Assembly: GCA_023664045.1 (NCBI GenBank)
Contig: JAMPGH010000001.1
Coordinates: 1,075,095 to 1,139,094, forward strand
DNA: 64,000 nucleotides
Source: Alistipes senegalensis
Lineage (GTDB): Bacteria > Bacteroidota > Bacteroidia > Bacteroidales > Rikenellaceae
Reading direction: 5' to 3'
Shown: positions 35,873-44,525 of the stretch, piece after piece
Layout of the letters: every line of letters begins with the position of its first letter
Numbering within the stretch: position 1 is the stretch's first letter
Program-made: the position numbers and the translations under genes
The notes under the pieces: model-generated
What the model saw: the letters and a program-made list of their open reading frames with translations, nothing else
What the model was told of the DNA's origin: nothing
The model's database searches: none

Positions 35873-35919
35873 TCGCTCTTTCCCGAAAAGGGTTTCCGCC
35901 GAAAGCAGATACCTTTTCT

Positions 35920-35960
35920 ATAAACACCTCCGGCGCCGATAAGGCGCCGGAGGTGTTTAT
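35920..35960 (+). terminator. Terminator of groESL
   Basis: An 18-bp perfect stem (35920-35937 with 35943-35960) encloses GATAA. A-rich bases flank both ends, so it can also stop the convergent anti-sigma gene. Confidence 0.85.
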
Positions 35961-35980
35961 CGTGCGGCGAATCTCCGGCG

Positions 35981-37273
35981 TCAGATGCCGCCGTCGAGGA
36001 GCCAGCACTTTTCGGGGTTGTCGTTGCGCAGGGCCAGCATCAGTTTCTCGGTCCGGCCGTCGGCAAGCAGCACCTTGCAGGGGATGAAGATTCCCGGATA
36101 GCGGCCCGAATGCACGCCTTTGCCCGTCTCTATGATCGTCAGACCCCGGTAAATCTCTGCCAGTCGCCTGCGGGCATTGGGCCCATAGTCGTGGAGCGCT
36201 TCGTCGAGCAGCGCCTCGTCCCACGGTCCCATCGCCAGCAGGATGCGGACGGCGGCTTCTTCGGCCGACAGACCGGTCAACCGGGTCCCGGCGAGAGGTG
36301 CCGCAAGATCCGTCCATGCGATTTCCCGGGGAAAGGCGGTCAGCGCGACCCGGTCGACCGCAAGATCGTAGGCAATGTCTGTGCTTTCCGCCAGCACGAT
36401 GCGGCGGCCGTCCGGCATAAGGGCTGTGATGCGCAGCCCGAGCAGCCGACCGCTCGATCGGTCGAAACGGTATTCGCGCAGGGTGTTCGCCTCGTCGATG
36501 GAGGTGCCGAACAGGTAGTCGCTCTCCCGGAAATCGCCTTGAGCCGGCATGGAGACCTTAAGCCGGATGACATCGCCCTCTTCGGCGATTTCGTATTCCG
36601 CCCCTTCGGTCCGGCAGGCCAACGCCTGTTCGGAGAGCATCAGCCGGCGCAGGTCGGAGAAGATGCCGAATTCGTCGGCGAACGAGAATCTTTCGGCCGG
36701 AGTGCGCCACCCTTCGCCTTGTGCGGGGAGCCAGATGCGGACCGTTCGGCCGTCGCCGGCGGCCGTGCGCTGCGGCTTCTCCGCGCGCCAGCGGAGCGTG
36801 TCGCCGTACTCGATCGTCAGGGTGCAAGGCACGAACGGCTGCGTGGGGTCGGTGTAGGTGAAAGGTTCGAGGGGCTCCGTGCGGATGCGCAGGACGAGGC
36901 GCAGCGTTTTCAGGTCGGTCATCGCAGCCGCGGCGTGGCCGAAGTGTTTGCGGGCGGCGTAGGCCGGGGTGCGGAGCGGGAAGAGCAGCACGCCGGCGAG
37001 GAGTGCTGCCGCCGCGGCTGCGGTGCCGGCGAGCCGGAGGATGCGGATGCGGCGCCGGGATCGGGTCGATGCGGCAGCTGTCAGAATGCGGTCGCGCAGC
37101 TCTTCGGAGACAAGAGGTTTGCTGCGGGGCGTTACGGCGTCGAGCGCTTCGGTCGCAGCCCGAAATTCGGCGGCGCAGTCCGGGCATCGCTCCAGATGAA
37201 GACGTTCTTCGTCGGTGAAGTTGCGGCCGTCCAGCAGGTCGATGATGCGGTTTCGGAATTCAGGACAGTTCAT
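35981..37273 (-). CDS. Anti-sigma factor fused to a LolA-like periplasmic domain
   Basis: The 430-residue protein begins with a zinc-binding anti-sigma (ZAS) motif H26-x3-C30-x2-C33 (HLERCPDC). One membrane helix follows (about 82-100), then a large periplasmic part (about 105-430). The first portion of that part (AARKHFGHAAAAMTDLKTLR onward) resembles MucB/RseB- or LolA-type lipid-binding folds. The protein would hold its sigma factor at the inner membrane and sense envelope state. It starts 12 nt after the sigma gene stop. The pairing is from gene order and motif; the sensed signal is unknown. Confidence 0.75.
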   Translation of the reverse strand: MNCPEFRNRIIDLLDGRNFTDEERLHLERCPDCAAEFRAATEALDAVTPRSKPLVSEELRDRILTAAASTRSRRRIRILRLAGTAAAAAALLAGVLLFPLRTPAYAARKHFGHAAAAMTDLKTLRLVLRIRTEPLEPFTYTDPTQPFVPCTLTIEYGDTLRWRAEKPQRTAAGDGRTVRIWLPAQGEGWRTPAERFSFADEFGIFSDLRRLMLSEQALACRTEGAEYEIAEEGDVIRLKVSMPAQGDFRESDYLFGTSIDEANTLREYRFDRSSGRLLGLRITALMPDGRRIVLAESTDIAYDLAVDRVALTAFPREIAWTDLAAPLAGTRLTGLSAEEAAVRILLAMGPWDEALLDEALHDYGPNARRRLAEIYRGLTIIETGKGVHSGRYPGIFIPCKVLLADGRTEKLMLALRNDNPEKCWLLDGGI

Positions 37274-37285
37274 GATTTCGGTTTT

Positions 37286-37777
37286 TTAGGGATTCAACGT
37301 TTTTTTCAGTTTCTCGATGCCGCTGCCGAAGCGGGACTTGACCGTCGAGACGGGGCATCGGAGCACCTCGGCGATCTCCGTGAAGCGGAGCGACGCGTAG
37401 GTGTGCAGGCGGATCGCTTCGGCCTGCTCGGGCGGCAGCCGGTCGAGCAGCGATTCGATGTGCCGGGCTTCTTCGCAGGCATCGCGCTCTTGGACGCTCG
37501 GGTCGGGCAGCGGCGGCATGCGGTCGAAAGCGACGAAGGAGGTTCGCCGTCGCAGCCGGTCGCAGCAGCCGTTGCTTACCATCCGGAACAGGTAGGCTTG
37601 CGGGTTGCCGACCGGATGTCCGGAGCGGGAGGCCCACTTCAGAAAAGCATCCTGCACGACATCTTCGGCATCCATGCGCGATCCCAGTCGGAAAAAGGCG
37701 AAACGGAACAGCGGCTGCCTGTAGCGGTCGACCAGTTCTTCCAGCTCCTTGCGGCATTCGGGGTTGTGGTTTTTCAT
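37286..37777 (-). CDS. ECF-type RNA polymerase sigma factor
   Basis: The 163-residue protein has sigma region 2 (FRFAFFRLGSRMDAEDVVQD, then AFLKWASRSG and PQAYLFRMVSNGCCDRLRR). Sigma region 4 follows, with a helix-turn-helix (LRFTEIAEVLRCPVSTVKSR). It belongs to the Bacteroidota ECF sigma factors that act with a membrane anti-sigma. Start ATG 37777. It is followed by its anti-sigma gene. No autoregulatory promoter motif can be assigned by eye. Confidence 0.9.
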   Translation of the reverse strand: MKNHNPECRKELEELVDRYRQPLFRFAFFRLGSRMDAEDVVQDAFLKWASRSGHPVGNPQAYLFRMVSNGCCDRLRRRTSFVAFDRMPPLPDPSVQERDACEEARHIESLLDRLPPEQAEAIRLHTYASLRFTEIAEVLRCPVSTVKSRFGSGIEKLKKTLNP

Positions 37778-37855
37778 GGTTATCGTTTTTTAACGCGCGT
37801 TCGTTTTTCGTGTCGGGGTTTACGATTATAAGACGTGAGGAAGCGGAAAAAGACG

Positions 37856-37885
37856 AAAAAAACGCAGGAAAAAATCCTGCGTTTT
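37856..37885 (-). terminator. Terminator of recN
   Basis: On the minus strand AAAACGCAGGA/TCCTGCGTTTT with a 5-nt loop runs into seven T. Confidence 0.85.
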
Positions 37886-37918
37886 CGATTCCATGTCGGA
37901 GGTGCGGTCGGCGCGGCG

Positions 37919-39565
37919 TCATTTCCGGTCGCCGAGCAGAATCCGGGCCTGCTGCATGGCGGCTTCGGTTACGGTGTTGCCCGAGAGCATCTTGGCGATC
38001 TCTTCGACGCGTTGTTCGGCCGTCAGTCGGGCGATCGTGGTGCGTCCCTCCCGCTTCGAGACCACGAAGTGCGCGGTGCCTTTCGAGGCCACCTGCGGCA
38101 GGTGGGTGATGTCGACGACCTGCATGGTCGCCGAAAGTTGCGCGATGATCTCGCCCATCGCGTCGGCGATGCGGCCCGAGACGCCCGTGTCGATCTCGTC
38201 GAAGATGATCGTGGGCAGTTGCATGCGGCTGGCCAGCAGAGCCTTGAGCGCCAGCATCACGCGCGAGAGCTCGCCGCCCGATGCGATCTTCTCGATCGCT
38301 CGGGGCTGGGCTCCGGCATTGGCCGAGAATAGAAATTCCACTTCGTCGGCTCCCGTGCGGCCCGGTTCCGTGGGGGTGAGCACGATTTCGAAAGTCGTTT
38401 CGGGCATGCCCAGCCGGGCCAGCGTCTTGCGGATGGCTTCGCCGAATACCGGGGCGGCTTTTGCACGGGCTTCGTGCAGCTGCCGGGCCAGCGCCTGAGT
38501 TTTGGCCAGCGCCTCCTGCAGTGCGGCTTCGGCTTCGGCGATCGTTTCGTCGCCGTGGTCTATGGCCGCAAGTTGCGCCGTGCAGCGGTCGCGCAGGGCG
38601 ATCAGCTCCTCTTCGTCGGCCGCATGGTGTTTCTGTTGCAGCGAGATCAGCAGGTCCAGCCGGCTCGCGAGCTTCGCCAGCCGCGCCGGATCGGCCTCGA
38701 TGCGTTCGCTGTCGGCGGCGGCCGAGCCGTCGATATCTTTCAGCTCCTCGATCACCGAGCGGATGCGCGCCGCATACTCTCCGGCGGCAGGGTAGTGCGC
38801 ATGAATGTGCGCCAGCGCCGTTTCGGCACTCTTCAGTTGCGACAGAACTCCCGTTTCGTCGGCATCGAGGGCGTTGCGCAGCCCCGTCAGGGCTTCGCCG
38901 ATGCGGTCGGCATTTTCCAGCACGGCCAGCTCTTCTTCGATCTCCGCCTGCTCGCCGGCCCGCAGATCGGCGGCCGTCAGTTCTTCGGTCTGGAAGCGGA
39001 GCCACTCTTCGTTGCGGCGGCCTTCGGCAGCTGCTTCGCGCAGGGCCGTCAGACGGCGTTTCAGCTCCGTGGTCCGGGCATACTGGGTGCCGTATCGGAC
39101 CAGCAGGTCGTTGTTGCCGGCTACGGTATCGAGTGCCGAGGTGCGGAAATCTTCGGACGAGAGGATCAGGTTCTGGTGTTGCGAATGGATGTCGATCAGC
39201 CGGGTTCCCAGTTCGCGCAGGGTCGCCAGCTGCACGGGCAGGTCGTTGACGAAGGCGCGGCTTTTGCCTCCCGGCGTGAGGATGCGCGTGAGGGTCGTTT
39301 GGGGGTCGTAGTCGAGGTCGTTCTCCTCGAAAAAAGATTCCAGCCCGCGGTCCGTCAGGTCGAAAGTTCCCTCTACCACGCAGTTGCGCGTCGTCTCCTT
39401 GATCGCCGCCGCGTCGCCGCGGGCTCCCAGAAGGAGACCCAGCGCACCCAGGAGGATCGACTTTCCGGCACCCGTTTCGCCCGTGATGATATTCAGACGG
39501 GCGTCGGGCTCCAGTATGAGCGAGTCGATCAGTGCGTAGTTTTCAACCCTAAGACGGCGTAACAT
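37919..39565 (-). CDS. recN: DNA repair protein RecN
   Basis: RecN is an SMC-like ATPase used in double-strand break repair. The 548-residue protein has the Walker A GETGAGKS (about 29-36) near the N-terminus, long coiled-coil arms (about 150-360), the ABC signature ASGGELSRVMLALK and Walker B TIIFDEIDTGVSG. Length is normal. It is the last gene of the bamD-omega-coaBC-recN run. Confidence 0.95.
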   Translation of the reverse strand: MLRRLRVENYALIDSLILEPDARLNIITGETGAGKSILLGALGLLLGARGDAAAIKETTRNCVVEGTFDLTDRGLESFFEENDLDYDPQTTLTRILTPGGKSRAFVNDLPVQLATLRELGTRLIDIHSQHQNLILSSEDFRTSALDTVAGNNDLLVRYGTQYARTTELKRRLTALREAAAEGRRNEEWLRFQTEELTAADLRAGEQAEIEEELAVLENADRIGEALTGLRNALDADETGVLSQLKSAETALAHIHAHYPAAGEYAARIRSVIEELKDIDGSAAADSERIEADPARLAKLASRLDLLISLQQKHHAADEEELIALRDRCTAQLAAIDHGDETIAEAEAALQEALAKTQALARQLHEARAKAAPVFGEAIRKTLARLGMPETTFEIVLTPTEPGRTGADEVEFLFSANAGAQPRAIEKIASGGELSRVMLALKALLASRMQLPTIIFDEIDTGVSGRIADAMGEIIAQLSATMQVVDITHLPQVASKGTAHFVVSKREGRTTIARLTAEQRVEEIAKMLSGNTVTEAAMQQARILLGDRK

Positions 39566-39740
39566 TTCGGGAAAGCGGAAGTTGGAAAGTTAAATTCGGA
39601 ATACGATAGACAAAAGGCGGCGATGCGTCGTGTGTGCGTATGGCTGGGGTGGCAGTGTGTCGTGCGTGTGTGCGGTATGGCCGGCAGTGTACAAGGGTGC
39701 GTCGCAAGCCCCCCCCCTCCTCTCCGGTGCCCCCTCCTTT

Positions 39741-40973
39741 TCAGGATTCGGTCGTCAGGGTCTCTATTTTTTCGACGATCCGCGCGGCTACTTCTTGCTT
39801 GCTCAGCAGAGGCAGTTCTTCGCGGCCCGTCCGGTCGATGATGGTTACTTTGTTGGTGTCGCCGCGAAATCCCGCTCCGGCGTCGCGCAGCGAGTTGAGG
39901 ACCACGAAGTCGAAATTCTTTTTGGCAAGTTTCGCTTCGGCGTTGGTCTCCTCGTGGTCGGTCTCCAGTGCGAAGCCTACCAATATCCGGCTGCCTTTCT
40001 GCGTTCCCAAGTGGGCTGCGATGTCGCGGGTTCGGCGCAGCGTGAGGGTCAGCTCGTCGTCGCTTTTCTTGAGCTTCGTCGGCGCGACTGCAGCCGGGGC
40101 GTAGTCGGCTACGGCAGCGCACATCACGGCTCCGTCGGCTTGGGCGAAGGCTTCGACCGTCGCGTCGAACATCTCGTCGGCCGACAGGACGTCGCGCCGC
40201 TCGACCCCCTCGGGCGTCGGCAGCGTCGTCCGGCCGCTTATCAGCATCACATCCGCGCCGCTTCGGGCCAGTTCGCCGGCAATGGCGTAGCCCATCTTGC
40301 CGGTCGAGTGGTTCGAGATGAAGCGCACGGGGTCGATGGCTTCGATCGTGGCGCCGGCCGTTACTACGAACCGCTTGCCTCGCAGCGGCCTTTCCTCCTC
40401 GTTCCGGGCAAGGAGTTCGTCTACGAATGCAGCGATCTCCTCCGGTTCGGCCATGCGGCCCTTGCCCGTCAGACCGCTCGCCAGCTCTCCGTCGGCCGGT
40501 TCGACGATCCGTACGCCGCGCTCGGAGAGCACGCGCAGATTCTCCTGCGTCGCCGCATGGGCATACATGTCCAGATCCATTGCCGGGGCCACGACGACCG
40601 GACAGCGGGCCGACAGGCAGGTCGTCAGCAGCAGGTTGTCGGCTACGCCCGTGCGCATCTTGGCCAGCGTGTTGGCCGTGGCGGGAGCGATCAGCAGACA
40701 ATCGGCCCATTCGCCCAATGCGACGTGGGAGTTCCACGCTCCGTTTTCGGGATCGAAGAACTCCACCAGAATCGGGTTCTTCGAGAGCGTGGCCATCGTC
40801 AGTGGCGTGATGAACTGCTTGGCCAGCGGGGTCATCGCCACGCGCACGTCGGCACCTGCCGTCTTGAGCAGCCGGCAGAGCACGGCCGCCTTGTAGGCTG
40901 CGATGCTGCCCGTGATGCCCAGCAAGATGTGCCGTCCTTTCAGTGCGGGGTACGTGCTTCGCCCGGTTTGCAT
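39741..40973 (-). CDS. coaBC: Bifunctional phosphopantothenoylcysteine decarboxylase/phosphopantothenate-cysteine ligase
   Basis: CoaBC makes 4'-phosphopantetheine in coenzyme A synthesis. The 410-residue protein joins an FMN-dependent decarboxylase (GITGSIAAYKAAVLCRLL, the NSHVALGEWAD catalytic histidine, APAMDLDMY) to a CTP-dependent ligase (RFVVTAGATIEAIDPVRFIS, NHSTGKMGYAIA, AVADYAP). It starts 18 nt after the omega gene stop; a run of eight G lies between them. Confidence 0.95.
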   Translation of the reverse strand: MQTGRSTYPALKGRHILLGITGSIAAYKAAVLCRLLKTAGADVRVAMTPLAKQFITPLTMATLSKNPILVEFFDPENGAWNSHVALGEWADCLLIAPATANTLAKMRTGVADNLLLTTCLSARCPVVVAPAMDLDMYAHAATQENLRVLSERGVRIVEPADGELASGLTGKGRMAEPEEIAAFVDELLARNEEERPLRGKRFVVTAGATIEAIDPVRFISNHSTGKMGYAIAGELARSGADVMLISGRTTLPTPEGVERRDVLSADEMFDATVEAFAQADGAVMCAAVADYAPAAVAPTKLKKSDDELTLTLRRTRDIAAHLGTQKGSRILVGFALETDHEETNAEAKLAKKNFDFVVLNSLRDAGAGFRGDTNKVTIIDRTGREELPLLSKQEVAARIVEKIETLTTES

Positions 40974-40991
40974 GGTCGGTGTCGGGGGGGG

Positions 40992-41318
40992 TTAGGCTTC
41001 CGCCGCGTCCTTGTTCTCCTTGTAGAAAAGTTCGTCGTCGAGGAACTCTTCCGTGGCGATGATGACCGGTTTGGGCAGTCGTTCGTAGTAGCGCGAAATT
41101 TCGATCTGCTCGCGGTTCTCGAAGGTCTCCTCCATCGTATCCGTCGGCGACGAGAAGTCGGCCAGCTTGCGGTTGAGCTCGCTCTTGAGCTCCGTCGAAA
41201 TCTGGTTGGCACGGCGAGCGATGATGTTCACGGTCTCGTAGATGTTGCCCGTCTCCTTGTCCAGATCGACCAGCTTGCGCGTTACGGTGTTGTTGGGAAT
41301 GTTCTTCTTGATTTCCAT
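40992..41318 (-). CDS. RNA polymerase omega subunit (Bacteroidota Rpb6 type)
   Basis: The 108-residue protein fits the Bacteroidota omega/Rpb6 family. It starts with NTVTRKLVDLDKETGNIYET and has VNIIARRANQISTELKSELNRKL, which corresponds to the omega core that clamps the beta' C-terminus. It lies directly before bamD's partner genes and after bamD in transcription, an order common in this phylum. Confidence 0.85.
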   Translation of the reverse strand: MEIKKNIPNNTVTRKLVDLDKETGNIYETVNIIARRANQISTELKSELNRKLADFSSPTDTMEETFENREQIEISRYYERLPKPVIIATEEFLDDELFYKENKDAAEA

Positions 41319-41319
41319 T

Positions 41320-42135
41320 TTATATGTTGTCTTTGTTGTTGCGGTCCAAATAGTTGCGGGCGTGTTTGGCCATGCGCTCCACCTCTTTCATGTGTTCCGA
41401 TTCGGGGTAGGCCTCCTTGAACGAAAGGTAGCTGTCGAGCATGGCCAGATAGCGGTCCGTCTGCTTCGAGGCGATCGAGTTGCTGGCGAAGCGGTAGCTG
41501 GAGTCGACGATCAGGTACATGATCTCCTCGCGGCGCTTGCTCTCGGGATACTCTTTCAGCGCGTTCTTGAGTGCCGTGATCGCCGATTTGTAGCGACCTA
41601 TCTTATAATAGGTATAGGCGTTCAGATAGGCTTTTTCGTGCAGACGTTCGTTGAGTTCTTCGCTGATCTTCAGAAAATTGTCCACCTGCTTGCTCTGGGG
41701 GTAGTGCGACACGAAGTCGTTGATCGCCATCAGGGCCTGCCCCGTGATCGTCTGGTCGCGCGTAGGCCCGGGCGAGAGGTAGTAGAAGCACATGGCGTAC
41801 ATGCCCTCGGCATCTTCGATGAAGGCGCTGCGGCCGAATTTGCGGCGGAAGTCGTCCAGCAGCTGCGCCGCGGCGTCGTAGTCGCGGTTCTTGTATTTGC
41901 AGCGGGCGTTGAAGTAGGAGATGGAGTCTTCGCGCGGCGTGCCGATGTAGTAGTGCTGCGCCCCTTCGAAGAGGGTCGAGGCGCGCTGCCATTTCTCTTT
42001 GCCGTAATACTCCAGCGCTTTGGCGTAGATCTGGTCGGGTTGCCCGCTTTTGAGCAGGGCGTTCATGCCGCTGCAACCGCTGAAAATGACCGCAACGGTC
42101 GCGATGCAGAGGAGGTATGGGAGTATTCGCTTCAT
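41320..42135 (-). CDS. bamD: Outer-membrane assembly lipoprotein BamD
   Basis: BamD works with BamA to insert outer-membrane barrels. The 271-residue lipoprotein has lipobox IFSGC (Cys21) followed by five TPR-like repeats. Examples are LKSGQPDQIYAKALEYYGKE, FRRKFGRSAFIEDAEGMYA and TYYKIGRYKSAITALKNALKEYPES. The length and the omega-coaBC-recN neighbours support the assignment. Confidence 0.9.
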   Translation of the reverse strand: MKRILPYLLCIATVAVIFSGCSGMNALLKSGQPDQIYAKALEYYGKEKWQRASTLFEGAQHYYIGTPREDSISYFNARCKYKNRDYDAAAQLLDDFRRKFGRSAFIEDAEGMYAMCFYYLSPGPTRDQTITGQALMAINDFVSHYPQSKQVDNFLKISEELNERLHEKAYLNAYTYYKIGRYKSAITALKNALKEYPESKRREEIMYLIVDSSYRFASNSIASKQTDRYLAMLDSYLSFKEAYPESEHMKEVERMAKHARNYLDRNNKDNI

Positions 42136-42164
42136 CGATGAATCTTTTACGGCGCTTTATCGCA

Positions 42165-42196
42165 CAAAGTTACGCATAAATTAACGAAACGCCAAA
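42165..42196 (-). promoter_or_regulatory. Promoter of the bamD operon
   Basis: On the minus strand TTTG (42196-42193), 20 nt and TAACTTTG (42172-42165) form an exact promoter 29 nt before the bamD ATG. Confidence 0.75.
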
Positions 42197-42233
42197 AAAA
42201 TTATTGCCCGCTCCGGCTTCGGACGGCGGCCTT

Positions 42234-43598
42234 TCAGAGCACGGGCGAGAAGAGACGCAGCAGATCGCCGGCGATCCGCCTGCTGCGCGCGGGGCGCCAT
42301 GTTCGGCGGTCGATGCGGATGCAGGCGGCGCGGTCGGCGTCGAACGTAGAGGCCATGCGGCCCACCGTTTCGCGGTCGCGGATGAAGAGCGTAACCTCCA
42401 GATTGGCGGTCAGGCTGCGGTAGTCCATGTTGGCCGTGCCCACCGAGGCCGTCATGTCGTCGACGATCAGGAGCTTGGCATGGAGGAATCCTCCTTCGTA
42501 ACGGTAGAGCTCGACGCCGGCGTCGAGCAGGTCCTCGATGTAGGAGTCGGCCGCCAGATCGGTCAGCCGCGAGTCGCTGCAGGCGGGAGTCATTACTTCG
42601 ACCCGCACGCCGCTCCGGGCCGCGGTCCGCAGTGCATCGAGCAGCAGCGTCGGCGGCAGGAAGTAGGGCGAGCAGATCCGCACCCGGCTGTGCGCCCGGA
42701 CGATCAGCAGGGCGAACGCTTCGGCGATCGTGGTGCGCGAGGGCCCCTCCTCCGACCAAGCCAACTGCAGCGAGAGCTTTTCGCGGATCCCGTGGCGGGC
42801 GATCCGCGACGCTGCGTCGAGCCGCTCGCCCCGGGCGGCGGCCCAGTCGGCCAGAAAGAGGCGTTGGAGGTCGGCCACGATGTCGCCCTCCAGCCTTAGA
42901 TGTTCGTCGCGCCACTTGCCCATGTTGTCGCCGTCGAGGTAGTATTCGGCGATGTTGATGCCGCCCAGATAGGCGATCCGGCCGTCGACGACGACGATCT
43001 TGCGGTGGTTGCGGCGCGTGGTCTGCGGCGTGAACCACGGAAAGCGGATCGGAGCGTAAGCCGCTGTGCGGATTCCGGCCCGGTGCATCTCCCGGAGCAT
43101 GCTCCGGCTCAGGCGCCACGAACCCACGGCATCGTAGATCAGAAGCACCTCGACGCCGGCGCGCGCTTTGCGGATCAGAATGTCGGCGATGGTGTGGCCG
43201 ATGCGGTCGTCGCGGAAGATGTAATATTCCATGTGGATCGTCCGCACGGCCCGCTGCAACGAAGCGATCAGCGCCGAAAAGGCATTGCCGCCGTCGTGCA
43301 GCTGTTCGAGACGGTTGAGGTGCGCGGGGCGGGTGCCGCAGCCGCGGAAGACGATCCGGTTCAACGCATCGCCCGGCGGTGCGGGCGTCTCTGCCGGCGG
43401 CGTCGGCCGTCGGTAACCGGCCAGCAGGTAGAGCAGCGTGCCGACGAGGGGCAGCAGCACGACAACGGCCGCCCAAGCTGCCGCCGAAGCGGGTATGCGG
43501 TGCCGGCGCGCGATGCCGGGCAGCGCGCAGAGGCTCCACAACAGATGGGCGGTCAGCAGGATGGACATATGCCGGTCTGGGGACATACTCCGTGCCAT
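42234..43598 (-). CDS. cls: Cardiolipin synthase (phospholipase D family)
   Basis: Cls condenses phosphatidylglycerol to cardiolipin at the inner membrane. The protein of about 454 residues has two N-terminal hydrophobic segments (about 12-29 and 38-60). Two HKD catalytic motifs follow: H198-K200-D205 in NHRKIVVVDG and H373-K375-D380 in FLHAKLLIVDD. The MEYYIFRDDRIG phrase and the GGINIAEYYLDG stretch are typical of Cls. The true start may be M11 (MSILLTAHLLW, 43568). Confidence 0.9.
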   Translation of the reverse strand: MARSMSPDRHMSILLTAHLLWSLCALPGIARRHRIPASAAAWAAVVVLLPLVGTLLYLLAGYRRPTPPAETPAPPGDALNRIVFRGCGTRPAHLNRLEQLHDGGNAFSALIASLQRAVRTIHMEYYIFRDDRIGHTIADILIRKARAGVEVLLIYDAVGSWRLSRSMLREMHRAGIRTAAYAPIRFPWFTPQTTRRNHRKIVVVDGRIAYLGGINIAEYYLDGDNMGKWRDEHLRLEGDIVADLQRLFLADWAAARGERLDAASRIARHGIREKLSLQLAWSEEGPSRTTIAEAFALLIVRAHSRVRICSPYFLPPTLLLDALRTAARSGVRVEVMTPACSDSRLTDLAADSYIEDLLDAGVELYRYEGGFLHAKLLIVDDMTASVGTANMDYRSLTANLEVTLFIRDRETVGRMASTFDADRAACIRIDRRTWRPARSRRIAGDLLRLFSPVL

Positions 43599-43614
43599 GC
43601 GTCCGAAAAAATTA

Positions 43615-43646
43615 TTTGTTTTTTCGAATTATACTTTCTACCTTTG
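43615..43646 (+). promoter_or_regulatory. Promoter of greA
   Basis: TTTG (43615-43618), a 20-nt spacer and TACCTTTG (43639-43646) match the Bacteroidota consensus exactly; greA starts 67 nt later. Confidence 0.8.
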
Positions 43647-43713
43647 TCCTACGAAACGATAGGGTTCTGGCCTTTCCGGCCGGGATTCTTGTTTTTTTAC
43701 GTTTTTTCGAACT

Positions 43714-44190
43714 ATGGCACAGGAGATTATTTATCTGACGGCAGAGGGCTACAAGAAGCTGAAGGAGGAACTCGATCATATGCGTTCCGTCGAGCGGCCG
43801 GCGATTTCGGCGGCTATCGCCGAAGCGCGCGACAAGGGCGATCTTTCGGAGAATGCCGAGTACGATGCGGCCCGCGAAGCGCAAGGGCTGCTGGAGATGC
43901 GCATCGCCAAGATGGAAGACACGCTCTCGAATGCGCGCGTCATCGACGAGTCGAAGATCGACAAGAGCAAGGTCCAGATCCTGAGCAAGGTAACGTTGCT
44001 CAACCGCAATACCGGCAAGCAGATGATCTACACCATCGTCGCCGAACACGAAGCCAACCTGCGCGAAGGCAAGCTGGCCATCGGTACCCCCATCGCCAAA
44101 GCGCTGCTCGGCCACAAGAAAGGCGACTGCGTGGAAGTGGAAGTTCCGGCCGGAACGATCCATTTCGAAATCCTCGACATCAACATCTGA
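43714..44190 (+). CDS. greA: Transcription elongation factor GreA
   Basis: GreA rescues backtracked RNA polymerase by stimulating transcript cleavage. The 158-residue protein has the N-terminal coiled coil with the acidic tip in ARDKGDLSENAEYDAARE, followed by the FKBP-like C-terminal domain (IGTPIAKALLGHKKGDCVEVEVPAG). Length is standard. Confidence 0.95.
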   Translation: MAQEIIYLTAEGYKKLKEELDHMRSVERPAISAAIAEARDKGDLSENAEYDAAREAQGLLEMRIAKMEDTLSNARVIDESKIDKSKVQILSKVTLLNRNTGKQMIYTIVAEHEANLREGKLAIGTPIAKALLGHKKGDCVEVEVPAGTIHFEILDINI

Positions 44191-44525
44191 TCCCGGGAGC
44201 CTCGGCAAGGGGCTGCGAACAAGGGGCCGAGAGGAAAAGGGATCGAGAACAAGGGGCCGAGAGGACGAGGGGTCCTGCGAGGAAGAAGGGACCGCAAAGA
44301 GAGGACCGCGAAGAAGAAACTGCCGAGGAAGAGGCTTGCGAAGGGATTGCGGACGGCTTCCGGCAGAAGGGGCGCGAGGAATTGGAGACTCTGCGGGAAC
44401 AGACTGCGAAAGAGGTCCCGGAACTTGGAAAATACAATCCCCATTTGTGGGTATTTTGACAGGGTCGCATGGTTCGGCCCTGCTTTTTTTTGTATCTTCG
44501 CGACCGAATTCACACGATTATTCGA
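44191..44525 (+). repeat. Purine-rich spacer with a 30-bp direct repeat
   Basis: GAACAAGGGGCCGAGAGGA occurs at 44217-44235 and again at 44247-44265 (period 30 bp). It is followed by about 130 bp of strongly purine-biased plus-strand sequence with looser GAAGAAGGGACCGC-type echoes. An open frame runs through it, but the low complexity and lack of a start argue against a gene. The last 65 bp hold the terminator and a weak -7 box (TATCTTCG, about 44493-44500) before the receptor gene. Confidence 0.55.
44460..44491 (+). terminator. Terminator before the TonB receptor gene
   Basis: CAGGG...CCCTG with a 13-nt loop is followed by C and eight T. It sits 270 nt after greA, so the purine-rich spacer would be in the greA transcript. 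Confidence 0.75.

Noticed and set aside
40984-40991. Run of eight G between the omega and coaBC genes as a phase-variation tract
   Set aside because: It lies between two essential genes and outside both frames; similar G/C runs at 39709-39717 and 56924-56931 are also intergenic. Without strain comparison there is no case for switching.
44191-44459. Plus-strand charged open frame after greA
   Set aside because: No start codon with any initiation context, low complexity, and the frame continues from an antisense frame of the cardiolipin synthase gene.
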